Source: Bacteroidota bacterium
GTDB lineage: Bacteria > Bacteroidota > Bacteroidia > NORP154
Length of the DNA stretch: 5,504 bases
Assembly: GCA_002401055.1 (NCBI GenBank)
Contig: NVRZ01000239.1
Span: 1-5,504 of the forward strand
Direction: 5' to 3'
The notes beneath the pieces are model-generated. The model was not told the DNA's origin. It saw only the letters and a program-made list of their open reading frames with translations, and did not search any database. Made by a program: the position numbers and the translations under genes. Shown here piece by piece: positions 1-5,504 of the stretch (positions within the stretch are counted from its first letter, which is position 1; the number at the start of each line of letters is the position of its first letter).

Positions 1-1
1 A

Positions 2-1375
2 GGACGAAAGTCATTGAGAGGTACATACCTCTTTCATTTGGAGCTTGCCAATGTTTATTCTCGCGCAGGCAAGTTTAATTTAATGGTTCAGGAATATCTC
101 GATCTACTGCTAGATGATCCCTCTTATTTAAGACAGGTCCAGAACATACTGCAGTACCGTGTTTTTGAAGAGAAAGACAATAAGAACGCCTCAAAACTCA
201 AAAACCTGCTAATGACAAGCGTTCAAAAATATCCAGGACAGCATGTCTTTTCAGAGATGTTGATCTGGTATTATCTCCAAAACAAAGATTTTGGCTCAGC
301 ATTCACCTTTGCCAAAGCCTTAGACAGGCGATTAAAAGAGAATGGCAAGCGCATCATGGATCTTGCCAAACTCAGTGCCAATAGCGCATATTACGATGTT
401 GCTATAAACTGTTATAAATACGTAGGTGAGAAAGGTAAAAATAGCATTTACTACACCAGTAGCAGAATTGAGATGATGGATGTTATCAATACCAAAATTA
501 CTAGCAGTAGTTATACAAATCAAGACTTAAGAGATCTCGAAAAGGGCTATTTATTGACCATTAATGAATTGGGCAAAAATGCCAGAACAATACCACTGCT
601 TCGAGGCCAAGCTCATTTGAAAGCGTTTTATCTCAATAATTCCAATGAAGCAGTTTTAATATTGGAAGAAATCATTCTTATGCCTCGAATTAAGTCAAAA
701 GACAAAGCTACTTGCAAAATTGAATTGGCGGATATTCTGCTTCTGACAGGAGAGGTCTGGGAGGCCTCGCTTTACTATTCGCAAGTTGAAAAATCTTTTA
801 AGCATGATCCTATTGGACATGAAGCTAAATTTAAGAAAGCCAGACTGTACTTCTATAAAGGAGAATTTAAATGGTCACAGGCTCAGTTGGACGTTTTAAA
901 AGCATCAACCTCCAAGTTAATAGCAAATGATGCGATGGAGCTGTCACTGCTGATTTCAGATAACACCGCATTGGATACAACGACAGAGGCTTTGTTCATT
1001 TATGCAGCTGCAGAGCTCTTGCATTTTCAAAATAAGGACAGCTCAGCTATCGTTAAACTGGATTCAATTCTGACTTCCTTTCCAGGACATAGTCTAACTG
1101 ATGAAATATATTATAAAAAATCCGAAATCTATCTGAAGGGCCGGCACTATGAAAAAGCGGCTGCTCAACTTCAGCTCATCATCGCTTCTCATTTAAGCGA
1201 CATCCTTGGTGACAACGCATTATTCCAACTAGCACTAATGTACGAGCTACACTTCAAAGACAAGGAGAAGGCAATGGAGCTTTACCAAGACCTGCTGGAA
1301 ACATTTCCTGGCAGCCTGTATGTTGTAGAGGCCAGAAAAAAGTTTAGATTACTGAGAGGAGATAAGGTTAATTAA
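2..1375 (+). CDS. TPR-repeat protein, 5'-truncated by the window edge
   Basis: The reading frame has no stop from base 2 onward, so the gene almost certainly begins outside the window. The TTG at 14 is only the first permissive codon, not a credible start. About 457 residues are visible. The clearest repeats are at the C-terminus: three TPR-like helix pairs spaced by 38 residues, at nt 986-1099, 1100-1213 and 1214 to about 1340. They contain typical TPR spacing and closing motifs such as TSFPGHS and ETFPGSLYVVEA. The N-terminal part is also helical and repeat-like but more diverged. TPR arrays are protein-binding scaffolds; no catalytic motif is seen. The C-terminal signature (KDKEKAMELY, FPGSLYVVEARK) matches, from memory, a conserved Bacteroidota TPR protein encoded near DUF4286 and rsmA, usually with an N-terminal signal peptide that would lie off the window. 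Its stop overlaps the stop of the convergent gene. The TPR call is firm, but the binding partner is unknown. Confidence 0.88.
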   Translation, partial: GRKSLRGTYLFHLELANVYSRAGKFNLMVQEYLDLLLDDPSYLRQVQNILQYRVFEEKDNKNASKLKNLLMTSVQKYPGQHVFSEMLIWYYLQNKDFGSAFTFAKALDRRLKENGKRIMDLAKLSANSAYYDVAINCYKYVGEKGKNSIYYTSSRIEMMDVINTKITSSSYTNQDLRDLEKGYLLTINELGKNARTIPLLRGQAHLKAFYLNNSNEAVLILEEIILMPRIKSKDKATCKIELADILLLTGEVWEASLYYSQVEKSFKHDPIGHEAKFKKARLYFYKGEFKWSQAQLDVLKASTSKLIANDAMELSLLISDNTALDTTTEALFIYAAAELLHFQNKDSSAIVKLDSILTSFPGHSLTDEIYYKKSEIYLKGRHYEKAAAQLQLIIASHLSDILGDNALFQLALMYELHFKDKEKAMELYQDLLETFPGSLYVVEARKKFRLLRGDKVN

Positions 1376-1773
1376 TCCGCGTAGTCCGAATTAACTTGTT
1401 GCACAGTAGGGAACGTGATTTGTGTATCACCAGCTTTTTTAGCCCAAACCAAGTACTTTCCATTGCCCTGACAGGCATACCCATACAAAGTGTCCTGTGC
1501 GGCTAGATTGTTGTAGGTATAGCATTTCCAATTCTTATATTTCTCCTGTACGCAGCATAAAACATCAATATTTTCAGTACACGTATTGCGTAGCATAACC
1601 TTGTACGTGTCACCGTCCATCGCGCAATTCTTACAATGCGATCCCCATTTAGAATCATACTTCGTCACACACTCGTTCCAATCTCTTTCTGCCGTGGCCT
1701 GATCATGATCAATAACAATCAACAACATTAATCCAACTGCTACCACACTCCCCATTATTAACTTTGAAACCAT
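1372..1773 (-). CDS. small exported cysteine-rich protein, unknown function
   Basis: A 133-aa protein that I do not recognise as a named family. I chose the ATG at 1773 because it lies 16 bases after the stop of the preceding gene and directly gives a signal peptide or membrane anchor. That segment has Lys4, a hydrophobic stretch at about 5-21, and a possible AxA-type cleavage after ATA at 26-28. An ATG at 1830 in the same frame would add 19 residues but would overlap the upstream gene by 41 bases. The mature part has eight cysteines (35, 47, 50, 65, 73, 74, 84, 101), including a C-x2-C pair and an adjacent CC pair. The even number and predicted export suggest disulfide bonds; metal binding is an alternative. 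Aromatic and glycine-rich blocks (SKWGSHC, GNGKYLVWAKKAGD) suggest a compact beta-rich domain. It is last in a three-gene minus-strand run and ends in a four-base overlap with the convergent TPR gene. Confidence 0.75.
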   Translation of the reverse strand: MVSKLIMGSVVAVGLMLLIVIDHDQATAERDWNECVTKYDSKWGSHCKNCAMDGDTYKVMLRNTCTENIDVLCCVQEKYKNWKCYTYNNLAAQDTLYGYACQGNGKYLVWAKKAGDTQITFPTVQQVNSDYAD

Positions 1774-1789
1774 AATAATTCTATTTAAA

Positions 1790-2296
1790 CTATTTACAAT
1801 GATTATTATCCAAGATGATTTTAGCCTCACCGTTACCCATTTTCTTAGACTTCTTCCAATCTTTGCAAGCGCCTTTTTTGTCGTCTAATCCAAGCTTCGC
1901 CCAACCCCTGTTGTTATAAGCTTCCTGATTCGTTGGATCTATCTCAATAGCCTTATCAAAGTCTACCATTGCCAAATCAAACTTTTTCAATTTGTTGTAG
2001 GAACTGCCGCGACTGATATACGACCAGGTATGTTTGGGGTTTTTAGATATTACCATAGAATAGTCCTTTACGGCAGAGCCATAATCCTTCAATATGCTAT
2101 GCGCAAAGCCCCTCTTATAGTATGCTTTAATAAATTTAGGATCAACCTTTATAGCCCTGGTGTACAACAGTATCGCTGCTGCATATTGTCCCGTATTGGA
2201 CTTCACTTCAGCCTTTTTATAAAAGCTATCAGCACTCTGTGCCAATCCCTGAAAGCAAAGAAAGGCAAACCATAATATTAATGTAAGATGCTTCAT
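1790..2296 (-). CDS. small exported protein with four TPR repeats
   Basis: A 168-aa protein. Residues 1-19 form a signal peptide (Lys2, hydrophobic core, cleavage likely after GLA before Gln20), so the protein should be periplasmic or at the envelope. The rest is almost entirely TPR: repeats at about 22-55, 56-89, 90-123 and 124-157 keep exact 34-residue spacing. Canonical positions are visible, such as YYKRGFA, YISRGSSY, YNNRGWA and the repeat-closing AIKVDP and AIEIDP. The final repeat is degenerate and ends in a GACKDWKK-type cap with Cys144 and Cys167, a style common in Bacteroidota TPR proteins as I recall them. This is a protein-binding module with no enzymatic motif. It lies 40 bases downstream of the 142-aa gene and 16 bases upstream of the cysteine-rich gene, consistent with one transcript. 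The ATG start at 2296 directly opens the signal peptide. The upstream ribosome-binding site is A-rich, without a strong Shine-Dalgarno sequence. Confidence 0.9.
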   Translation of the reverse strand: MKHLTLILWFAFLCFQGLAQSADSFYKKAEVKSNTGQYAAAILLYTRAIKVDPKFIKAYYKRGFAHSILKDYGSAVKDYSMVISKNPKHTWSYISRGSSYNKLKKFDLAMVDFDKAIEIDPTNQEAYNNRGWAKLGLDDKKGACKDWKKSKKMGNGEAKIILDNNHCK

Positions 2297-2336
2297 TAGT
2301 CGTTATTAATGTTGTATTAGCAATTAACGTACCAGT

Positions 2337-2765
2337 TCAATTCTCCTGATACAGATCTAAAAATATCTTAAACTCCTTTGTTAAATCAACTGCTACTTTT
2401 TCTTTACCCTTAAGAATAATGTTTAACCGGGAGTAATAATTTTTTCGCTTTTTAAGAAAGAGATTGCGGAAAACACATCCCTCGTTATCAGATGAACAAC
2501 GCAGCACCACAGCGTTTTCCTCCCCAACATACTCAACCATTTTCGCATCTAGCTCATCAATCATTACCTTATCCTGCCTATACAACTCACCATTTCTAGT
2601 AAATTTAACCACCAAATTCTCCTTCTTAATCGAAACTTCAGCCATTCCTTTAAGCATGTTATTTATCTTGATCAGCGATTCTTTCAATTCCTTATTTTGA
2701 GCATAAGAAAGTTGTCCCGAAATGGTTATCAATACAACCAAAAAATATTTAAAAAGTCTGTTCAT
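2337..2765 (-). CDS. small exported protein, unknown function
   Basis: A 142-aa protein of unrecognised family. Residues 1-22 are a clear signal peptide: Arg3 and Lys6, a hydrophobic core at about 7-16, and cleavage after SYA before Gln23. The mature part of about 120 residues is highly charged and alternates predicted helix (23-45, 66-80, 125-140) and strand (46-63, 84-100, 110-126). Two cysteines, Cys90 and Cys97, flank a short acidic loop (SSDNEG) and could form a disulfide. No catalytic motif or lipobox is visible. It is the first gene of the minus-strand run, with a predicted promoter at 2788-2817. The ATG at 2765 sits at the end of the divergent intergenic region and immediately starts the signal peptide, which supports this start. 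A periplasmic binding or regulatory role is possible but not shown by the sequence. Confidence 0.78.
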   Translation of the reverse strand: MNRLFKYFLVVLITISGQLSYAQNKELKESLIKINNMLKGMAEVSIKKENLVVKFTRNGELYRQDKVMIDELDAKMVEYVGEENAVVLRCSSDNEGCVFRNLFLKKRKNYYSRLNIILKGKEKVAVDLTKEFKIFLDLYQEN

Positions 2766-2962
2766 AGAATTAATTTTAGGCCTCGTTCAAAGGTATTTAT
2801 TTTCCTAATAGAACAGATAAGATAATGTATAACTTTTGGGATCGTTATTAAGTGCATCAATTTTCTTTCTTTTGGTAATATCTGAGTAATTTTACCCGTT
2901 TATTATTGGCAGCCTTTTTGCAATTGACAGTCTATTCAATACAACAATCGTCATCCTTTAAA
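2766..2962. promoter_or_regulatory. divergent intergenic region
   Basis: This 197-base AT-rich region separates the leftward small-protein run from the rightward coiled-coil gene, so it must hold control signals for both unless the right-hand gene is read from elsewhere. The leftward promoter is described separately. For the rightward gene I find only partial matches: TATTATTG at 2901-2908 has one mismatch to TAnnTTTG, and TTTG at 2871-2874 lies 26 bases upstream, which is too far for a normal spacer. I see no convincing inverted-repeat operator, riboswitch or RNA gene. Confidence 0.6.
2788..2817 (-). promoter_or_regulatory. predicted Bacteroidota-type promoter for the minus-strand three-gene run
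   Basis: Read on the minus strand, TACCTTTG at 2795-2788 is an exact match to the Bacteroidota -7 consensus TAnnTTTG. An 18-base spacer upstream is TCTG (2817-2814), a three-of-four match to the -33 TTTG element. Transcription would begin near 2782, giving a leader of about 17 bases before the ATG at 2765. This is inferred from consensus and placement only. Confidence 0.5.
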
Positions 2963-4978
2963 ATGGTCAACCGATTTTTTATAGTTAGGTACGCATTAGC
3001 GATTTTATTTTTGGCCACAACGCTTTCTAGTTTTGGACAGGAAGGACTTGAGATGGCGGTAAAATTTCGCATTGACAGAGGAGAACTTAGCGGTTCGAAA
3101 ATAATTATCACCAAAAACTCAAAAGCTTACAAAACACTAACCCCTACCAGGCAACGAGTAGAACTAGAACTTGAATTCGGTCATGAGTACCTATTTACAT
3201 TTATTAAACCCGGCTATATTACCAAAAGAATAGCAGTTAATACTGTTGCACCTAAAGAGAGACTTACAGATGGTTTTTTACCATATCCTTTTAACGTCAC
3301 TCTATTTAAACAATATGAAGGAGTGAATACAGTGGTTTTTAATCAACCCGTCGGGATCATACGATATGATCCTGAGGTTGATGATTTTGATTATGACACA
3401 GACTATACCAAATCCATCAGGTCGGCATTAGACGACGCAATGAATCAAATTGAGGAAAAAAGAAAAGAAGAAGAGAGGGCAGAGGAAGAAGAAAGGAAGA
3501 AGGCTGAAGAACTTGCCAGAGCTGAAGAACAGGCAAAATACGATGAGGAAGAGGCAGCCGAAGAAGAATTAAAACAAGAAGCTGCAAAGAAGAAAGCTGA
3601 AGACGCAGCTAAAAAAGCGGCTGAGGACCAAGCCAAAAAAGCAGCTGACGAAGCAAGAAAAAAAGCAGTAGCTAAAGCAGAAGATGAGATAAAGGCAAAG
3701 GCAAAAGTGAAAAAAGAGGACGAGGCAAGAAAACAAGCAGAGGCAGATGCAGCTAAATCTGCTCAAGAAGCCAAGCTGAAGGCCGAGGAACAAGCTAGAA
3801 AAAAAGCAGAGGAGAAAGCTAAATCAGAAGATGAAGCGAAACAGAAAGCTGCTGCTGACGCGAAGGCCGAAGAAGAAGCAAGAGCCAAAGCTGCAGCTGC
3901 TGCAAAAGAAGAGGCACGCAAGAAGGCTGAAGCAAAAGCGAAGGCGGAAGAAGAGGCTCGACAAAGAGCTAAGGCCGATGCAGAAGCTGAACAACGGGCA
4001 AAAGCGAAAGCTGATGTAGCAGCGGAAGCACGAGCGCAGAAGTCAAAAGCCAAAGAGGAAGAAGCACGAAAGAAAGCTGAAGCGAGGGCTAAAGCTGAAG
4101 AAGAAGCTAGAAAAGCTGCAGCAGCCAAGATAGCTGCAGAGCAAAACGAAGCTAAAAAAGCTGAATTGAAGGCGGAAGAAGAAGCGAGGAAGAAATCAGA
4201 AGCCAAGGCCAAGGCAGAACAAGAAGCCCGAGACAAAGCATCCGCCAAAGCTCAGGCCGAAGAAGATGCAAATGCTACCGCCTCAGCAAAAGCTGAAGAA
4301 GAAGCCAGAAAAAAAGCCGCAGCTAATGCAGCAGAAGATGCCAGAAAAGCTGCCATTGCAAAAAGAAAAGAAGAGGAGAGGAAAGAAGCAGAAGCCCAAA
4401 TTGCTTCCGAACAAGATGCAACCAAGAGAGCTAAAATGAAAGCCGAAGAAGAAGCCCGAAAATCTGCAGCAGCAAAATCGGAGGCAGACAAAGCAGCAAA
4501 AGCTAGAGCATCTGCCAGAGCAGAGGAAGAAAGAAGAGCTGGAGCAAGTAAAAGGGCAGAACAGGATAGCAAAATTGCGGCTGCAAAAGCAAAATCTGCT
4601 GCTGCGGCTAAATCAAGAGCCTCTGCATTGGCCAAAGCTGACAGCGATCAAAATACCACATCAGCACAAAATTCAGAGGATATTGAGGCAAAAAAACTGG
4701 CAAGGGCAAAGGCTCAGGCTGAAGCCAGAAGACGAGCAGAAGAAAGAACAAACTCATATAAAAAATACGTCAGCACGCCAGAAGAAGCCAATCTTCCAGA
4801 TGCAAAAAAGGTTGAACAGGAAACCAAGAATGACCGGGAGATAACCAAGATTATTTTAAGAAAGGGCGGTATTACCACAGTCTACCGAAAAGTAGTACAC
4901 GGCTGGGGAGCAACTTACTACTTCAGAGAAATGGAGAATATTCCAAAGCATGTTTTTGACCTCGAGACAGTAGATTAA
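2963..4978 (+). CDS. exported protein with long Ala/Lys/Glu helix (TolA-like architecture)
   Basis: A 671-aa protein. I chose the ATG at 2963 because it opens a standard signal peptide (Arg4 and Arg9, hydrophobic core at about 10-21, likely cleavage near SSFG/Q at 25-26). The frame extends upstream only to a TTG at 2906. Residues of about 27-155 form a globular domain with a beta-sandwich look. It has GYITKRI followed by NQPVGIIRYDP and an acidic DDFDYDTDY stretch, a combination I recall from other uncharacterised Bacteroidota envelope proteins. Residues of about 160-597 are an almost pure Ala/Lys/Glu/Arg helix with 14-residue repeats and no proline. Residues of about 598-671 are a distinct tail with an aromatic cluster (HGWGATYYF) and an acidic end. 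This resembles TolA, which links inner- and outer-membrane parts through a helical rod, but TolA's globular ends are not recognisable and no TolB, TolQ or TolR gene is in view. A structural, envelope-spanning role is inference. The DUF4286 gene follows after nine bases. Confidence 0.85.
   Translation: MVNRFFIVRYALAILFLATTLSSFGQEGLEMAVKFRIDRGELSGSKIIITKNSKAYKTLTPTRQRVELELEFGHEYLFTFIKPGYITKRIAVNTVAPKERLTDGFLPYPFNVTLFKQYEGVNTVVFNQPVGIIRYDPEVDDFDYDTDYTKSIRSALDDAMNQIEEKRKEEERAEEEERKKAEELARAEEQAKYDEEEAAEEELKQEAAKKKAEDAAKKAAEDQAKKAADEARKKAVAKAEDEIKAKAKVKKEDEARKQAEADAAKSAQEAKLKAEEQARKKAEEKAKSEDEAKQKAAADAKAEEEARAKAAAAAKEEARKKAEAKAKAEEEARQRAKADAEAEQRAKAKADVAAEARAQKSKAKEEEARKKAEARAKAEEEARKAAAAKIAAEQNEAKKAELKAEEEARKKSEAKAKAEQEARDKASAKAQAEEDANATASAKAEEEARKKAAANAAEDARKAAIAKRKEEERKEAEAQIASEQDATKRAKMKAEEEARKSAAAKSEADKAAKARASARAEEERRAGASKRAEQDSKIAAAKAKSAAAAKSRASALAKADSDQNTTSAQNSEDIEAKKLARAKAQAEARRRAEERTNSYKKYVSTPEEANLPDAKKVEQETKNDREITKIILRKGGITTVYRKVVHGWGATYYFREMENIPKHVFDLETVD
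4130..4207 (+). repeat. diverged long repeat, copy 1 (residues 390-415)
   Basis: This 26-residue block, starting IAAEQ and ending EEEARKKSEAK, aligns without gaps to residues 480-505 (copy 2 at 4400-4477). By eye 16 of 26 residues are identical. The two copies are 270 bases (90 residues) apart. The EQ-containing start is rare in the rest of the rod, which makes this more than background low-complexity similarity. Confidence 0.55.
4400..4477 (+). repeat. diverged long repeat, copy 2 (residues 480-505)
   Basis: This is the partner of the block at 4130-4207. It begins IASEQ and ends EEEARKSAAAK. The codons differ widely from copy 1, so the duplication, if real, is old. Convergence within a biased helical sequence is the alternative. 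Confidence 0.55.
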
Positions 4979-4987
4979 TAAATTGGG

Positions 4988-5287
4988 ATGATAATTTATA
5001 GCGTTACCATAAGCATTGAAAATGACATCGCCCAGGATTGGTTAAAGTGGATGAAAGAAGTTCATATTCCTGATGTAATGAGGACTGGTAAATTCGTTAA
5101 ACAGAACATATTCAAACTTATTTCTGTTGCAGAAGAACAGAATACGTATAATATTCAATACACCTGCGAAACAATTGAGGATTACAATGACTACGAAAAG
5201 AATTTTGCACCAAAGTTACAAGAGGAACACAAGGCGCGCTTCAAAGATAAATTTGTGGCTATTCGAACATTGCTTGAGAGTATTTAA
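4988..5287 (+). CDS. DUF4286 family protein
   Basis: A 99-aa cytosolic protein without signal peptide or membrane segment. It matches the DUF4286 family as I know it in length and motifs: an N-terminal strand MIIYSVTISI, then DWLKWMKEVHIPDV at 17-30, TGKF at 33-36, a central strand containing YNIQYTC, YEKNFAPKL at 69-77, and a C-terminal FVAIRTLLESI. The pattern of strands and helices suggests a ferredoxin-like or dimeric alpha/beta-barrel fold; no enzymatic activity is established for the family as far as I know. It starts nine bases after the stop of the long helical protein gene. Its TAA shares one base with the ATG of rsmA (TAATG), so translation of the two is probably coupled. The recurring adjacency to rsmA in Bacteroidota hints at a link to ribosome assembly, but this is inference. 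Confidence 0.92.
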   Translation: MIIYSVTISIENDIAQDWLKWMKEVHIPDVMRTGKFVKQNIFKLISVAEEQNTYNIQYTCETIEDYNDYEKNFAPKLQEEHKARFKDKFVAIRTLLESI

Positions 5288-5504
5288 TGAGATCGTACAC
5301 TGCAAACAAGGCGCTTGGGCAACACTTTCTTGCAGACAAGAACACAGCATTAAAAATTGTTCGATCTCTAAATGAAAAACTAGTGCATCACGATGTGTTG
5401 GAGCTTGGACCAGGACAAGGTGCCCTAACAGAATTATTGCTGGAATTGGATTCCATTAATCTGAAAGTGATCGATGTAGATTCCAGATCAATTGCCTTAA
5501 TTTC
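5287..5504 (+). CDS. rsmA: 16S rRNA dimethyladenosine transferase RsmA, 3'-truncated by the window edge
   Basis: The first 72 codons are visible and the frame is open at the right edge. RsmA (KsgA) uses S-adenosylmethionine to dimethylate two adjacent adenosines in the 3'-terminal hairpin of 16S rRNA (A1518 and A1519 in E. coli), a late step in small-subunit maturation. The N-terminal family signature KALGQHFL is at residues 8-15, with the Q-x-F-L that contributes to substrate and cofactor binding. The SAM-binding glycine motif ELGPGQGALT is at 39-48. The acidic ribose-binding position after the second strand reads VIDVD at 61-65, with Asp where many homologues have Glu. The catalytic NLPY-type motif lies beyond the window; the whole protein is usually about 260-270 aa. 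The ATG overlaps the DUF4286 stop by one base, which fixes the start and suggests translational coupling. Confidence 0.95.
   Translation, partial: MRSYTANKALGQHFLADKNTALKIVRSLNEKLVHHDVLELGPGQGALTELLLELDSINLKVIDVDSRSIALI

Larger units (their letters stand above)
3440..4750 (+). repeat. low-complexity Ala/Lys/Glu/Arg-coding repeat region
   Basis: This region within the long exported-protein gene encodes a degenerate helical repeat. The pentapeptide EEEAR occurs seven times, with the tightest spacing 14 residues (42 bases), equal to two heptads. Related forms are EEQAR, EDEAR and KEEAR. The plus strand is strongly purine-rich. Synonymous codons differ between copies, so the array looks old rather than freshly amplified. 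Confidence 0.85.

Noticed and set aside
1415..1440. Possible plus-strand terminator: GTGAT/ATCAC stem followed by a run of six T
   Set aside because: The stem is only five base pairs, is separated from the T-run by four bases, and lies inside the coding sequence of the convergent gene where the sequence is explained by codons. It may act as a weak terminator for the TPR gene, but I cannot support it.
1774..1830. Upstream ATG at 1830 for the cysteine-rich protein
   Set aside because: It would overlap the preceding TPR gene by 41 bases and add a second hydrophobic stretch. The ATG at 1773 fits the operon spacing and signal peptide better.
2030..2700. Plus-strand open frames opposite the two small exported proteins
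   Set aside because: They lie antisense to genes with clear signal peptides and TPR repeats and show no independent coding features.
2906..2962. Possible TTG start giving a 19-residue longer form of the rod protein
   Set aside because: The added residues would bury the signal peptide behind an extra N-terminal segment. The ATG at 2963 gives a standard signal peptide.
3445..4635. Several long minus-strand open frames rich in Ser, Ala and Phe
   Set aside because: They are antisense shadows of the low-complexity Ala/Lys/Glu repeat. Its purine-rich codons leave few stops on the other strand, and the translations have no domain-like features.
2963..4978. Calling the long helical protein TolA itself
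   Set aside because: Only the middle helix resembles TolA, and such composition arises independently. The N-terminus is a signal peptide with a globular domain rather than a short anchor, and no Tol-Pal genes are nearby.
5127..5375. Overlapping plus-strand open frame across DUF4286 and rsmA
   Set aside because: It is out of frame with two well-recognised genes and its translation has no family-like features.

Overview
The window looks like a chromosomal segment of a Bacteroidota member, probably near the Cytophagales or Flavobacteriia. The evidence is AT-rich DNA, exported proteins whose signal peptides end in -AQ or -GQ, a TAnnTTTG-type promoter, weak Shine-Dalgarno sequences, and a DUF4286 gene directly upstream of rsmA (ksgA). 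I cannot name a genus.

Layout: (1) 2-1375 (+) is the 3' part of a tetratricopeptide-repeat (TPR) protein; it is open at the left edge. (2) 1372-2765 (-) is a compact run of three small exported proteins, in transcription order: a 142-aa protein of unknown function, a 168-aa four-TPR protein, and a 133-aa cysteine-rich protein. A good Bacteroidota promoter lies just upstream of the first. The last of the three converges on the TPR gene so tightly that both stop codons share the palindrome TTAA. (3) 2766-2962 is a divergent intergenic region. (4) 2963-4978 (+) encodes a 671-aa exported protein with an N-terminal globular domain, about 435 residues of Ala/Lys/Glu/Arg helix resembling the middle part of TolA, and a small C-terminal domain. 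(5) 4988-5287 (+) is a DUF4286 protein, overlapping by one base (6) rsmA, 5287-5504 (+), which is cut by the right edge.

From memory, TPR protein - DUF4286 - rsmA is a recurring gene order in Bacteroidota. If so, the exported-protein genes at 1372-4978 are an addition between conserved housekeeping neighbours and form the accessory part of the window. All four inserted proteins appear to be exported, which suggests an envelope-related role, but nothing here proves that they work together. I see no rRNA, tRNA, CRISPR array, transposase or clear mobile-element end.
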